From contig CANQNQ010000001.1 of the NCBI GenBank assembly GCA_947625225.1, positions 161,900 through 225,899 of the forward strand: a stretch of 64,000 nucleotides of DNA, read 5' to 3'. Below the pieces are notes generated by a model. It was not told the DNA's origin. It did no database searches and was given only the letters and a program-made list of their open reading frames with translations. The translations under genes and the position numbers were made by a program. This stretch comes from an uncultured Clostridia bacterium. GTDB lineage: Bacteria > Bacillota > Clostridia > Christensenellales > CAG-917. This document shows positions 54,323 to 63,757 of this stretch, piece by piece. The first letter of the stretch is position 1. Every line of letters begins with the position of its first letter.

Positions 54323-56968
54323 ATGAAAAAATTTCAAAAACTTGCCATTGTAGCGGTTATCCTCGCCATCGTCGCGTGCGCGGCGCTGTTTGCTGCGTGC
54401 AACAACGACAAGAAGCAGGACACTAACAACGCCACGGTCACGCTTACGCTGTACGCAAACGACGGCACGGACGCGTTTACCACTGAGACCATAGCGCCCA
54501 ACGCGCTGAACTCCGTCAAAAAACCCACAAGGACGGGCTACGCCTTCGCCTGCTGGGCGTTCGACGCGCAAGGTACCCGCAAGGTGGAGGACGGCTACAC
54601 ATTCACAAAGGACGTAAAGCTGTATGCGCAGTGGACAAAGAATGTCTACAACGTCACATTCAAAGTGGACGGCACACAAATAGGCGAGGCGGAAAAGGTG
54701 CCATACGGCGAGGCGGCGACGGCGCCATCCCTCTCCGACTTCTGGCAGAACATCCCCGAAGGAAAGGCGTTTGACGGCTGGGACACGGACGAATTCGAAA
54801 GCGTGGAAAAGGACCTGACCGTAAACGCAAACTTGACAAACGCGGACTTTACTGTGCGATTTGAGGCGCATGATACGCTTGTTGCGCGCTTTGGCGGCAA
54901 GAGCGGCTCTGTGATCCCCACCCCCGCGGATCCCGAGATCGCGGGCTATGTCTTTGCAAACTGGCAGGGCTTCGAGGCGGGCAAAACCAAGTTCTCCGCA
55001 AACGCGACCTATGCCGCGCAATTCACTTTTGAGCCTCTTGGCGACATAGTGATCAAGACGGGCGGCATTGCAATAGAGGACGCGCTTGAGGCGCACGCGG
55101 GCGACGCGCCCACACTGAGCGCGGAGCTTACAAACGCGTATGACGGCATAACCTACAGCTACAGCTGGACGGTAGCTTCAAAGAGCTACAGCGGCGCGAC
55201 CGTCACTTTGGACGCGCTGACGGGCGGCGAGTTTGAGGCAAGCGTGACCTGCACCGCTTCGGACAGCTTCGACACAGCCGAGGCGACCGCGACGACAACA
55301 TTCGCCATAAATGTTTCAAGAGCGACTGTAGAGGTAAAGGCGGCAAGATCCGTGATCGAGTACGATTGGACGGGCGCCGAATTTGCAAACATCGTGACTG
55401 AAATAGGCGCTTCCGTTGATGATAACGACGGCGGCAGCTTCACTTACACGCTGGACGGCGAGGAGTTTACAGACGCGACCGCTCTGACAAAGGGCGGCGT
55501 GTACCTTGTCAACGTGCACTACGAGAGCGACAACCGCGAGGGCGACCTGGTGGTCACCGTCAAAATAAAGGCGGCGAAGATAGGCGACGTAAACTACACT
55601 CTGGAGGACGCGCTTGCGCAAGGCGGCGACATAGTGCTGTTTGGCGACGCCATACTCAGCGGAGACAACGAACTCAAAAACGGCAGCAAGCTGGTACTCC
55701 CCTACGACGGCAGCGATATTTTTGGAAACGAGATGGCAAAGGGCGGCGTTGAAAGGTTCTATATCGACAAAGAAAAGGAAGACACCTACCTCAAGCGCAC
55801 GCTGGAGGTCAAGGGCAACCTCTCCGTCAAAGGCACGCTGGTCGTGGGCGGCACGATAGGATTCAACGACACGAACGCCTTCCAGGGCGCAACGTCGGGA
55901 GATTATTCGCAGATTGACCTCGCAGAGGGCGCAAAACTTACCGTGGACGAGGGCGGCAATGTCGCCGTGCACGGATTTATAAAGGGCGAGGGCGAAACCA
56001 TTGTCAACGTGGGCGGGACGATGCTGATACACTTCGTTGTGCGCGACTTCCGCGGCGGCAGCTGCGCAGCGGGCGTATATCTTAGAACCACCGACAAAGT
56101 CTGTCCATTCAATCAATATGAGCTTCCCAGCGTGCAGACCTGGCTTACCGTATATGCGGGCGGAACGGTAAATGCGCATGCGCAACTTTACGCAAGCAGT
56201 CAATTCAATGACGCCGAATCCACGCTGATCTCATACGGCAAAGAAACGGGACTCATTCAGCTGCAAAACGGCTATATCAAGGCAAAGTACACCTCCCACT
56301 TTGACAGTACGAAGGGTAACGGCGCCATCACGGGCGGCGCGGACGTTGCGGCGCAACTTGCGGAACGCTTCCCCTGCACCACACAACTGGAGATACACGG
56401 AGATGTCAACATCGGATTCTTAAAACTGCAAGCATACGGCGTTACGATTTTTACATCTACCGTACATCTCTCCATCTCATATGCATACGACATCACTATC
56501 TCTTCGGGCAAGACTACCGTTCCCTACAAATTTAAGTTGCTGCCCGGCGCAAAGCTGACCGTCGCGCAGGGCGCAACGCTTGAAATGGGCGGCGGAACGG
56601 TAGCTTCGCTTATCGTTTATGAAGCTCAGGACTGGAAGGATACAACAAGCGCGGGTTACTTTGTGTATCCGCGCGGCAAAGCCCCCGCACAATTTGTGGT
56701 CAATGGCGCATTCGTCGTGGCAAGCGGCGCGGCGTTCGGCGGAAAGATCGCAAGCACAGTAAAAGGCGCAACGGTAACCATTGCAAACAACGCCACTTTG
56801 GCAGTCTCCTGCAGTGAAGGCTGGGCAAAAAGCGCAGGCACTCTGACCTTTGAGTCGACCATCACCTACACCGAAACCCGCGAGGCGGAGCTGGTGGGCG
56901 CAAACGGCAATGCAGCTAAGGCTGCTGCAAACACCACCTACACCTACAACGGCAGCGCGTGGGCATGA
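54323..56968 (+). CDS. Large surface lipoprotein with InlB-type repeats and beta-rich C-terminus
   Basis: An 881-residue lipoprotein (lipobox LFAAC at about residue 26). Residues ~38-110 form an InlB B-type repeat (KKPTRTGYAFACW ... LYAQWTK), followed by shorter related units to ~235, MBG-like or Ig-like beta domains to ~430, and a long region of Gly/Val-rich strands such as LEVKGNLSVKGTLVVGG and GAKLTVDEGGNVAVHG, which suggests a beta-solenoid. Probably anchored to the outer membrane face. It lies 72 bp after the 1038-residue protein gene, with GGTGGAGG before its ATG, and ends at a terminator; it may belong to the same operon. Confidence 0.85.
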   Translation: MKKFQKLAIVAVILAIVACAALFAACNNDKKQDTNNATVTLTLYANDGTDAFTTETIAPNALNSVKKPTRTGYAFACWAFDAQGTRKVEDGYTFTKDVKLYAQWTKNVYNVTFKVDGTQIGEAEKVPYGEAATAPSLSDFWQNIPEGKAFDGWDTDEFESVEKDLTVNANLTNADFTVRFEAHDTLVARFGGKSGSVIPTPADPEIAGYVFANWQGFEAGKTKFSANATYAAQFTFEPLGDIVIKTGGIAIEDALEAHAGDAPTLSAELTNAYDGITYSYSWTVASKSYSGATVTLDALTGGEFEASVTCTASDSFDTAEATATTTFAINVSRATVEVKAARSVIEYDWTGAEFANIVTEIGASVDDNDGGSFTYTLDGEEFTDATALTKGGVYLVNVHYESDNREGDLVVTVKIKAAKIGDVNYTLEDALAQGGDIVLFGDAILSGDNELKNGSKLVLPYDGSDIFGNEMAKGGVERFYIDKEKEDTYLKRTLEVKGNLSVKGTLVVGGTIGFNDTNAFQGATSGDYSQIDLAEGAKLTVDEGGNVAVHGFIKGEGETIVNVGGTMLIHFVVRDFRGGSCAAGVYLRTTDKVCPFNQYELPSVQTWLTVYAGGTVNAHAQLYASSQFNDAESTLISYGKETGLIQLQNGYIKAKYTSHFDSTKGNGAITGGADVAAQLAERFPCTTQLEIHGDVNIGFLKLQAYGVTIFTSTVHLSISYAYDITISSGKTTVPYKFKLLPGAKLTVAQGATLEMGGGTVASLIVYEAQDWKDTTSAGYFVYPRGKAPAQFVVNGAFVVASGAAFGGKIASTVKGATVTIANNATLAVSCSEGWAKSAGTLTFESTITYTETREAELVGANGNAAKAAANTTYTYNGSAWA

Positions 56969-56985
56969 TAAAATTTTGGCAAAGG

Positions 56986-57013
56986 GCGACGTCCGAAAGG
57001 GCGTCGCTTTTTT
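56986..57013 (+). terminator. Terminator of surface-protein operon
   Basis: GCGACG pairs with CGTCGC, extended by CC/GG around a GAAA tetraloop, followed by a T-run. Confidence 0.85.
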
Positions 57014-57125
57014 ATATTCCGCACTTAAAATGCCAAATTTATATGCGTAAAACCGCGTATTTGAAAATATGAATACATACGCGCGCACTGCACATACTAG
57101 CTACAGCACAAAAAGGAGGTGCGGT

Positions 57126-57362
57126 ATGGACGACAGAAATATTGTGAGAAAGCTGGCTCAGCTGACCAATATGAATGTGATGATACTCTTCATCCTCATT
57201 GCGTTTTTGGCGCTGTCGATTGGTCTGGCATTCTACTTCCTCGTTCCGGGCAGCGTCGGCTACGGCGTGGGCATCACCATGTTTGTAGTGGCGTCGTTGC
57301 TGTTTGTAATTGGCGAAGTCAACTACTTCTCCAAATCCAAGCGTATCGAGATGCAGAACTGA
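57126..57362 (+). CDS. Small two-helix membrane protein
   Basis: A 78-residue protein with an N-terminal charged segment (MDDRNIVRKLAQLTN) and two hydrophobic helices (~18-38 and ~46-66), ending in SKSKRIEMQN. I recognise no family. The start is well supported by AGGAGGTG; the ORF track begins 19 codons earlier. It has its own terminator. Confidence 0.75.
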   Translation: MDDRNIVRKLAQLTNMNVMILFILIAFLALSIGLAFYFLVPGSVGYGVGITMFVVASLLFVIGEVNYFSKSKRIEMQN

Positions 57363-57385
57363 CAAAGCAAGTTGTTTTCGAGCGC

Positions 57386-57415
57386 AAAAAATGCAGTCGT
57401 CTGACTGCATTTTTT
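57386..57415 (+). terminator. Terminator after small membrane protein
   Basis: AAAAAATGCAGTC pairs with GACTGCATTTTTT around GTCT; the stem is the same as at 10344. Confidence 0.85.
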
Positions 57416-57445
57416 TGTTTAGAAAAACGCTAAAAAGCAAAATCT

Positions 57446-57570
57446 CTGTGGAGTGAAGGTGCCCTTCACTTCACAGCCCTTACGGGAGTGGTGGCGGCGT
57501 AGCCGACAGCGGGGCGCAACTCCCGCGGTGCAAGACTTCGCGTAAGCGAATCTGCACACGTTTGCGCAAA
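57446..57570. repeat. Chain of palindromes in the cysS downstream region
   Basis: A 14-bp stem CTGTGGAGTGAAGG/CCTTCACTTCACAG (one G-U; 57446-57476) is followed by CGGGAGT/ACTCCCG (57483-57525), TTCGC/GCGAA around GTAA (57537-57550) and the perfect palindrome TTTGCGCAAA (57561-57570). No ORF is supported. On the minus strand the first stem is followed by a T-rich stretch and could end the cysS transcript. Confidence 0.65.
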
Positions 57571-57642
57571 ATTGAGCAAAGCGAAATTTTCATTCGGCGC
57601 AAAAGAGATGAGCTAAATGAAACAGCCTGAGGGGATTGTCAA

Positions 57643-59034
57643 TCAAATCTTGCTTATTTCAACTCCTTCCTTGGTGTCCTTCACGCTGTATCCCATCGCG
57701 GTTATCTGCGCGCGGATCGCGTCGGCGGTTGCCCAATCCTTTTCCCGTTTGGCTGCAGCGCGCTTTTCCACCAGCGCCATCACCTCGTCGGGGACTGCCT
57801 GGGCGGTCTTTGCCTCGTAGTACGCCACAAACTCGGCGGGCACGCGCCTGAAGAGGCCGAGCAAGCCGTAGGTCTTTTTCACGGCCTCCGCCTCCGCCGC
57901 CGCAGCGGGATCGCCTTCGCGCAGGCGTGCGCGTATATCCTTGAATACGCCAAACAGGTCGGCAAGCGCCTTGGCGGTGTTGAAGTCGTCGTCCATGGCG
58001 GCGTTGAACATCCTGTCCACCGCCTCAAACTCGCCCGCGGGCTTCAACCCCGACTTGTCCACCTCATCCAGCGTCTTGTAAAACAGATACATCTGCCTGT
58101 CCGCATCCTCAAAGAGGTTGTCCGTGATGTTGATGTCCGCGCGGTAGTTGGTCTGCAGCAGCGCAAACTTTATGCTTTCGGGGCTGTATTTGTCCAGCAG
58201 ATCCGCCAGCAGCAGGCTGTTGCCCAGCGACTTGCTCATCTTCTGGCCGTTGACCTTTATAAGCCCGTTGTGTATCCAATATTTGGCAAACTGCTTGCCC
58301 GTGAGCGCCTCCGTCTGCGCGATCTCGTTCTCGTGGTGGGGGAATATCAAGTCCCTGCCGCCGCCGTGGATGTCTATCTGCTCGCCGAACGCCGCCCTGT
58401 TCATGGCGGAGCACTCTATGTGCCAGCCCGGTCTGCCCTTGCCCCACGGGGACTCCCAATATATCTCGCCCTCTTTGGCGGATTTCCACAGCGCGAAGTC
58501 CAGCGGATTGCGCTTGTTCTCCTCGTTTTCTATGCGCACGCTCTCGTATGCGTCCTCTAGCCTCCTGCCGCTCAGCTTGCCGTACCCGGGGAAGCTTTCC
58601 ACTGCAAAGTACACGTCGCCGCGCTCGGTGGCGTAGGCGTGGCCGCTTGCGATAAGCCGGCTTACGAAGTCTATTATATTGTCTATGTTGCAGGTGGCTT
58701 TCAACCAAACAGTGGGTTCATCCACCTCAAAACGGCGCATTAAGTTGTCGATGCGCTCTATCATCATGCTCGCGTACTCCAGCGCCGGAATGCCCGTCTC
58801 CTTGGAGCGGGCGATTATTTTGTCGTCCACGTCGGTGTAGTTGCGCGCGTATTTCACCTCGTACCCCAGCTTCTCGAGGTATTTGCGGATTATATCGTAA
58901 ATGAGCGCCTGGTAGGCGTGACCGATGTGGGCGTCGCCCGACACCGTTATGCCGCAGGCGTACATGTTCACCTTGCCCTCGTTGATGGGCACAAACTGTT
59001 CCTTTTTGCGCGTAAGCGTGTTGTAAATTTTCAT
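57643..59034 (-). CDS. cysS: Cysteinyl-tRNA synthetase
   Basis: A 463-residue class I synthetase that charges tRNA-Cys. HIGH region GDAHIGHAYQALI, zinc ligands Cys in YACGIT, Cys in GWHIECSAM and His in PHHENE, and KMSKS as KMSKSLGN are intact; the C-terminal helical domain ends normally. The ORF track adds 66 upstream codons that lie within cysE; ATG 59034 (MKIYNTLT) is the family start. It follows cysE by 40 bp, a pairing common in Firmicutes. Confidence 0.96.
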   Translation of the reverse strand: MKIYNTLTRKKEQFVPINEGKVNMYACGITVSGDAHIGHAYQALIYDIIRKYLEKLGYEVKYARNYTDVDDKIIARSKETGIPALEYASMMIERIDNLMRRFEVDEPTVWLKATCNIDNIIDFVSRLIASGHAYATERGDVYFAVESFPGYGKLSGRRLEDAYESVRIENEENKRNPLDFALWKSAKEGEIYWESPWGKGRPGWHIECSAMNRAAFGEQIDIHGGGRDLIFPHHENEIAQTEALTGKQFAKYWIHNGLIKVNGQKMSKSLGNSLLLADLLDKYSPESIKFALLQTNYRADINITDNLFEDADRQMYLFYKTLDEVDKSGLKPAGEFEAVDRMFNAAMDDDFNTAKALADLFGVFKDIRARLREGDPAAAAEAEAVKKTYGLLGLFRRVPAEFVAYYEAKTAQAVPDEVMALVEKRAAAKREKDWATADAIRAQITAMGYSVKDTKEGVEISKI

Positions 59035-59074
59035 ATTCGTCCGTTTGAGCGGCGCCTCTGCGCCGTATTGTATA

Positions 59075-59761
59075 TCAATCGTTGCCGTCCTCGCCGTCCA
59101 TATTGTCCTCGTCGGTGGTAAGCGAATACCTGCAACTGTGTATGCCCGCCGCCTGCTCCAGCGCAAAGACGCGCTTGTTGATGCGAGCAAACTCCTCCAG
59201 CACGGGGTCGGGAAGACGCTGATCCATCTCAACGCGCTCGCCGTACTGTTTGACCACTCTGCCCGGCACGCCGACTACGGTGCTGTACGGGGGAACGTCC
59301 TTAAGCACCACGCTGCCCGCGCCTATCTTGCTGCCTTCGCCTATGCGCACAGGCCCCAATATGCTTGCGCCTGCGGACACCATAACGCCGTTTTCAAGCG
59401 TGGGATGGCGCTTGCCCGTATGCTTGCCCGTGCCGCCCAGCGTAACGCCTTGGTACAGCACGACGTCGTCGCCTATCTCGGCGGTCTCGCCTATCACAAC
59501 GCCCACGCCGTGGTCGATGAACACGCGCGTGCCTATCGTCGCCGCGGGATGGATGTCTATGCCCGTCTCTTTTTTAGCCTGCCAACTTAGCCACAACGCG
59601 TAGCGTTTGTGCCCCTTAAGCCAGCTTTTGTGCGCGCGACGGTATATCGAAAGCGCCTTGTATCCGGCATAGGTCATCGCCGCCGTGCGCCTGTCTATGG
59701 CGGCGGGGTCGGATTCCATTATCTTGTCAAGATCGCGCTTTTGCGCCTCTTTTATGGTCAT
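59075..59761 (-). CDS. cysE: Serine O-acetyltransferase
   Basis: A 228-residue left-handed beta-helix acetyltransferase that makes O-acetylserine for cysteine synthesis. Hexapeptide repeats run from ~65 to 175; family motifs include GIDIHPAATIG, FIDHGVGVVIGETA, LYQGVTLGGTGK and KRHPTLENGVMVSAGA. It lacks the long N-terminal domain of the enterobacterial enzyme, as in most Firmicutes, and ends with an acidic tail. ATG 59761 follows GGGAG; the ORF track start is the TTG inside that site. It is between ftsH (37 bp away) and cysS. Confidence 0.94.
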   Translation of the reverse strand: MTIKEAQKRDLDKIMESDPAAIDRRTAAMTYAGYKALSIYRRAHKSWLKGHKRYALWLSWQAKKETGIDIHPAATIGTRVFIDHGVGVVIGETAEIGDDVVLYQGVTLGGTGKHTGKRHPTLENGVMVSAGASILGPVRIGEGSKIGAGSVVLKDVPPYSTVVGVPGRVVKQYGERVEMDQRLPDPVLEEFARINKRVFALEQAAGIHSCRYSLTTDEDNMDGEDGND

Positions 59762-59797
59762 ATAAACTCCCAAATCGGCAAAAACCGCTCTGCCGAC

Positions 59798-61825
59798 TCA
59801 CTTATCCTCGCCGTCCGCAGCGTCCTCGGCGGGCTTGGCCTCTTCCTCGGCCTCGTCGGAACTCTTTGCGGGAAGTTGCTTAACTGCCTCGGTCTTTGTC
59901 AGATCGGACTTTTCTCCGCGGTTGACCTTGGAAGAAAACAGTCCGTTATCATCCGAGCTGTCCTCGCCGAACAGCGCGTCGATCTCGTCCTCGTAGATGG
60001 TTTCCTTTTCGTACAGCAGCTTGACCATCGCGTCCATGATGTCGCGGTGCTCGCGCAGGATCTTAAGCGCAACGGCGTACTGTTGGTCAAGGATGCTCTT
60101 TATCTCGGCGTCTATCTTGGCTGCCACCTCGTCGCTGTAGTTCAGCTGAGTCTGGTAGTCCCTGCCCAAGAAAACTTCCTCGCTCGCGCCAAGGTACATA
60201 TTGCCAAGCGTGTCGGACATACCCCACTCCGTGACCATCTTGCGCGCAAGTTTGGACGCGCGTTGCAAGTCGTTTGACGCGCCCGTGGACACGTCCTGAA
60301 TGACTATCTCCTCCGCGGCTCTGCCCGCCAGCAGCATGGCGATGTTGTCAAGCAACTTGCCCTTGGTCTGGTGATTGTCGTCCGTCTCGGGCAGGGTGAT
60401 GGTGTAGCCCGCCGCCATGCCTCTGGGGATTATGCTGACCTCGTGCACGCAGTCACAGTGCTTCATCAGCTTTGCGACGATGGCGTGTCCGCTTTCATGA
60501 TATGCGGTGATGCGCTTATCTGTTTCGGTGACAAGCCTGCTCTTTTTGGCGGGGCCCGCCATGACCTTGTTGATGGCCTCGCTGATGTCTTTCATGGATA
60601 TCAGCTTGCGGTTGTCGCGCGCGGTGAGTATCGCCGCCTCGTTGAGGATGTTCTCTATATCCGCGCCCGTAAAGCCCGAAGTCAGCCTGGCAAGGCTCTT
60701 GAAATTGACCTCCGCCGCGAGCGGCTTGTTGCGCGCGTGCACTTTGAAGATCTCCTCCCTGCCCTTGACGTCGGGGATGTTGACGTATATCTGTCTGTCA
60801 AATCTGCCCGGCCTCATGAGAGCGGGGTCGAGGATGTCCGCGCGGTTGGTCGCCGCCATCACGATTATGGAGCTGCTCGCCTCGAAGCCGTCCATCTGCA
60901 CAAGCAGCTGGTTGAGCGTCTGCTCGCGCTCGTCGTTGCCGCCGCCGAGGCCCGCGCCTCTCTGTCTGCCGACGGCGTCTATCTCGTCTATAAAGATGAT
61001 GCAGGGCATGTTCTTTTTTGCCTGCTCAAACAGGTCTCTCACACGCGACGCGCCCACGCCCACGAACATCTCCACAAAGTCCGAACCGCTTATGGAGAAA
61101 AAGGGCACGTTCGCCTCGCCCGCGACCGCCTTTGCAAACAAAGTCTTGCCCGTTCCGGGAGGGCCGACAAGCAACACGCCGCGCGGGATACGCGCGCCTA
61201 TCTCGGTATACTTTTTGGGATATTTGAGGAAGTCCACGATCTCCTGCAGCTCCTGCTTTTCCTCCTCGGCGCCCGCGACGTCGCTGAAGCGCACCTTGAT
61301 GTCGCGCACCTGATTGGCGGAGGTCTTGCCGAAATTCATCGCCTGGTTGTTCATGCCCGCGGACTTGCGCAGGATTATAATAAACACAATGAACAGTATG
61401 GCGTACAATATGATGGGCACCAGCAAACTGCTCAGCAGCGAGCCCTTGGACGGGTCGTTGTAGGAGATGGGTATCGTGCGGATGGCGTTTGCGAGCTCGG
61501 CGCTGCCCTCGGTGCCGCTGCTCTCTACTTCCTCCGCCCACTTCTCGAGGTCCTCGGAAAGTACTGCCCTTGCGGGCACGTTGGCATAGTAGCCTTTGCC
61601 GTCTCCCTTGATCTTTATGTTGACGCTGTAAGTGCCGTCTACGCTTAGCGCCTCTACCCTGCCTTCCTTGACAAGCGATTCAAGAGACACGTCGCCCTTT
61701 TCCCCCGTATAGCCCGCATAGCGCAGCTCTTTGGGAGAGGTAAGCGTATATGCCAGAATGATGGCAACGATGACAAGCAATATCACAGCTACGATGATGA
61801 TAGTGCGTCTGGTGGATGGTTTCAT
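59798..61825 (-). CDS. ftsH: ATP-dependent zinc metalloprotease FtsH
   Basis: A 675-residue membrane-bound AAA+ protease that degrades misfolded and regulatory membrane proteins. Two transmembrane helices (~8-28 and ~132-152) flank an extracytoplasmic domain; the AAA module has Walker A GPPGTGKT, Walker [10 protein letters not shown] and the second region of homology ([19 protein letters not shown]); the M41 zinc site is HESGH with a later Asp. The C-terminal ~50 residues are acidic and low-complexity. AAGGAGG precedes the ATG and a consensus promoter drives the ftsH-cysE-cysS group. Confidence 0.97.
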   Translation of the reverse strand: MKPSTRRTIIIVAVILLVIVAIILAYTLTSPKELRYAGYTGEKGDVSLESLVKEGRVEALSVDGTYSVNIKIKGDGKGYYANVPARAVLSEDLEKWAEEVESSGTEGSAELANAIRTIPISYNDPSKGSLLSSLLVPIILYAILFIVFIIILRKSAGMNNQAMNFGKTSANQVRDIKVRFSDVAGAEEEKQELQEIVDFLKYPKKYTEIGARIPRGVLLVGPPGTGKTLFAKAVAGEANVPFFSISGSDFVEMFVGVGASRVRDLFEQAKKNMPCIIFIDEIDAVGRQRGAGLGGGNDEREQTLNQLLVQMDGFEASSSIIVMAATNRADILDPALMRPGRFDRQIYVNIPDVKGREEIFKVHARNKPLAAEVNFKSLARLTSGFTGADIENILNEAAILTARDNRKLISMKDISEAINKVMAGPAKKSRLVTETDKRITAYHESGHAIVAKLMKHCDCVHEVSIIPRGMAAGYTITLPETDDNHQTKGKLLDNIAMLLAGRAAEEIVIQDVSTGASNDLQRASKLARKMVTEWGMSDTLGNMYLGASEEVFLGRDYQTQLNYSDEVAAKIDAEIKSILDQQYAVALKILREHRDIMDAMVKLLYEKETIYEDEIDALFGEDSSDDNGLFSSKVNRGEKSDLTKTEAVKQLPAKSSDEAEEEAKPAEDAADGEDK

Positions 61826-61866
61826 CTGTCCTCCTTAATGGGCATAAGAACTTCTGGTGTTCTACC

Positions 61867-61895
61867 ATTATAGAAATTAAATATAAAAAAGTCAA
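61867..61895 (-). promoter_or_regulatory. Sigma-A promoter of ftsH-cysE-cysS
   Basis: TTGACT, 17 bp, TATAAT on the minus strand, leader about 35 nt. No T-box precedes cysE or cysS. Confidence 0.8.
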
Positions 61896-62021
61896 TGCAA
61901 CGCGGCCATTTTTGCGCGCCTGCGCGACATTATACTTTCTTATTATTGCCAATAATAACCGAAAATTGTTAAATTCAAATTAAATATCGCTACGCAAGGA
62001 GGATTTTTTTCTTCCGTTGAT

Positions 62022-62096
62022 TTGGGGACGTGAGCAACACCGCTTGAAATGTTAGATTTGACGAAGACAAATGTAACATTTTTGCTCCGTCCCCAA
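62022..62096. repeat. REP/MITE-like long imperfect hairpin
   Basis: TTGGGGACG (62022-62030) pairs with CGTCCCCAA (62088-62096), GAGCA with TGCTC, AAATGTTA with TAACATTT and ATTTG with CAAAT, leaving a 7-nt loop. The outer GGGGACG arms resemble REP-type elements mobilised by Y1 (RAYT) transposases in Firmicutes. No transposase is in the window. The rest of 61896-62162 shows only AT-rich DNA and a 16-bp palindrome, TATAAAAATTTTTATA, over the stop codon of the next gene (62152-62167). Confidence 0.7.
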
Positions 62097-62162
62097 CTTT
62101 ATCGACCCGGCAGCATGTTTCAAACGAGAGCGCAAGCGATTTTGCTGTTTTTATAAAAATTT

Positions 62163-62720
62163 TTATAGAGCGGAATATATCATATCTGCCACTTTACCTG
62201 CGATTTCCGTTGCGTAAACATGCGGTACGGACATCAACTGCATAAGTGCGTCGCCGCTGTTTTCCGCGACCACCGCCAAAATCCCGACGTCGCCGAAGCG
62301 CGCTTTTTTGCCCTTTATCGCGGCGGGACACACTCCGTCGTCGCGCAGCACGATCTGCCCCACTCTGTCCGCCTGTCCAAGGCTTGCGTCCACGGCGATT
62401 ATGGGCGCGCCCTTGTGCGCGGCGACGATGAATTCCATCCAATCCTGCATGTTTTTGCCGTTGACGGGATGCTCCTCCGTGCCGTACACAAATGCTTCCA
62501 GCCCATACTTGCCGGTGAGCAAGGTGCCCACCATGGGGCCTACGGAGTCGCCGGAGATGGACATCGTGCCAAAGCACACCACCACGGGGCGGACGTCCTG
62601 CCCCGCGGGCGGCGTCTTGGGCGGCGTTTTGTCCGCTTCGTGGCGCTTGTTTTCTGCGGTCGCTGCCCTCAGTGCGTCTTTGATGAGGTTGTTTTCGAGG
62701 TTTTTTGTGACTTTGTTCAT
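62163..62720 (-). CDS. YyaC-like spore protein (DUF1256)
   Basis: A 185-residue protein of the YyaC/DUF1256 family, related to the germination protease GPR and found only in spore formers. Visible features: VVCFGTMSISGDSVGPMVG (usually CIGTDRSTGDALGPLVG) and PIIAVDASLGQADRVGQI. An N-terminal charged extension (~45 residues) precedes the domain. ATG 62720 is used; a TTG six codons upstream sits too close to its GAGG site, and neither start is fully convincing. With the GerA genes it supports endospore formation. Its exact role is unsettled in the family. Confidence 0.85.
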   Translation of the reverse strand: MNKVTKNLENNLIKDALRAATAENKRHEADKTPPKTPPAGQDVRPVVVCFGTMSISGDSVGPMVGTLLTGKYGLEAFVYGTEEHPVNGKNMQDWMEFIVAAHKGAPIIAVDASLGQADRVGQIVLRDDGVCPAAIKGKKARFGDVGILAVVAENSGDALMQLMSVPHVYATEIAGKVADMIYSAL

Positions 62721-62814
62721 TGTGGGGATTGTTGTCAAACCTCAAAAAAATATACCCTCCGCGTCAAATGTCGCAATATTTTTTTGTTATATCCTGCCAA
62801 TTTGCATTTTTAAG

Positions 62815-62843
62815 TTGCATAAAGCGTAATGATTGGTTATAAT
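62815..62843 (+). promoter_or_regulatory. Promoter of CvpA-like gene
   Basis: TTGCAT, 17 bp, TATAAT, leader about 45 nt. Confidence 0.7.
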
Positions 62844-62892
62844 GATTCTAAGTATATGCACGCAGGCGCGTGTACATATAAAGGAGCCTCAT

Positions 62893-63699
62893 ATGACCTT
62901 TGCCATGCTTGGCGCCGTCAAGGCGGTGGACGTCGTATTTTATGCGCTGTTGGCGCTCGCATTTGCGGGCGGGCTTTTCGGCGGTCTCAAGAGGGCGTTC
63001 AAGGGCTTCTATATAGGCGTGATAACCGTGCTGGCGGCAATGCTGCTGACCAGCGCGACGATAGTGCCCGTGCGCAAGCTGGACGTATGCCAAGACCTTA
63101 CCTCCTCGCTGGAGTCCTCCACTTCCGATTGGGGGCAGGCGTTCACCACGCCCATCTACATTGCCCGCGACGACAACGGCGCGCCCGTGCGCAACGACAA
63201 GGGCGAGATAGAGGACTTCTATGTGGAGCTTGGCGACGGCGTGCGCGTCAGTCTTAAGGACGCGGCGGACGCGGGGCTTGCCAGCAAGACAAAGGCGAAG
63301 ACCGCGCTGAGGCTTGCGCGGCGCTTTGTAAACGAAGACAACGACGGCACTTCCCTCGCCCGATACGCGGCGGACGCGTTGGCGAATCTGATAATAGAGG
63401 TAGTGACGTTTGTCATATACAGCGTGGCGATAGCGGTGATATTGGTACTGCTGAGGGTGTTTGTGTTCAAGCGCATGCACGACTCGGACAGCCTTGCCAT
63501 CCAATTGACGGACAGGATATTGGGCGCGCTGGTGGCGGCAACGGTGGCGATGATAGTATTGTTGCTGGCGTTGGCGATAATAAGGGCGGCGCTTGGCACG
63601 ACTGCGGGCAGCGGCAAATACTTCGCGACGGCTCCGGGCACGGGATATCTGTATATGCACAATCCCATGTACCAGCTGCTCAACAAGATATTCGGTTGA
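62893..63699 (+). CDS. CvpA-like integral membrane protein
   Basis: A 268-residue membrane protein with four predicted helices: ~8-28 (VVFYALLALAFAGGLFGG), ~36-54, ~166-190 and ~210-240. The first part, a helix followed by GLKRAFKGFYIGVITVLAAMLL, resembles CvpA-family proteins, which have a similar first loop. About 105 hydrophilic residues separate helices 2 and 3, more than usual for CvpA. ATG 62893 follows AAGGAG; the ORF track adds 20 codons. The next gene begins 58 bp later on the same strand and may be co-transcribed. Confidence 0.72.
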   Translation: MTFAMLGAVKAVDVVFYALLALAFAGGLFGGLKRAFKGFYIGVITVLAAMLLTSATIVPVRKLDVCQDLTSSLESSTSDWGQAFTTPIYIARDDNGAPVRNDKGEIEDFYVELGDGVRVSLKDAADAGLASKTKAKTALRLARRFVNEDNDGTSLARYAADALANLIIEVVTFVIYSVAIAVILVLLRVFVFKRMHDSDSLAIQLTDRILGALVAATVAMIVLLLALAIIRAALGTTAGSGKYFATAPGTGYLYMHNPMYQLLNKIFG

Positions 63700-63757
63700 T
63701 CTTGCGGCGCAAGCCGCATAAAAAACATATGAAAATGCAATTTTCCAGGAGGGATCT

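Noticed and set aside
59035-59110. T-box leader before cysS or cysE
   Set aside because: The gaps (40 bp and 37 bp) are too short and no T-box sequence is present; the same holds for argS and asnS.
61836-61860. LexA-type SOS box in the ftsH leader
   Set aside because: The GAAC and GTTC halves are 7 bp apart instead of 4.
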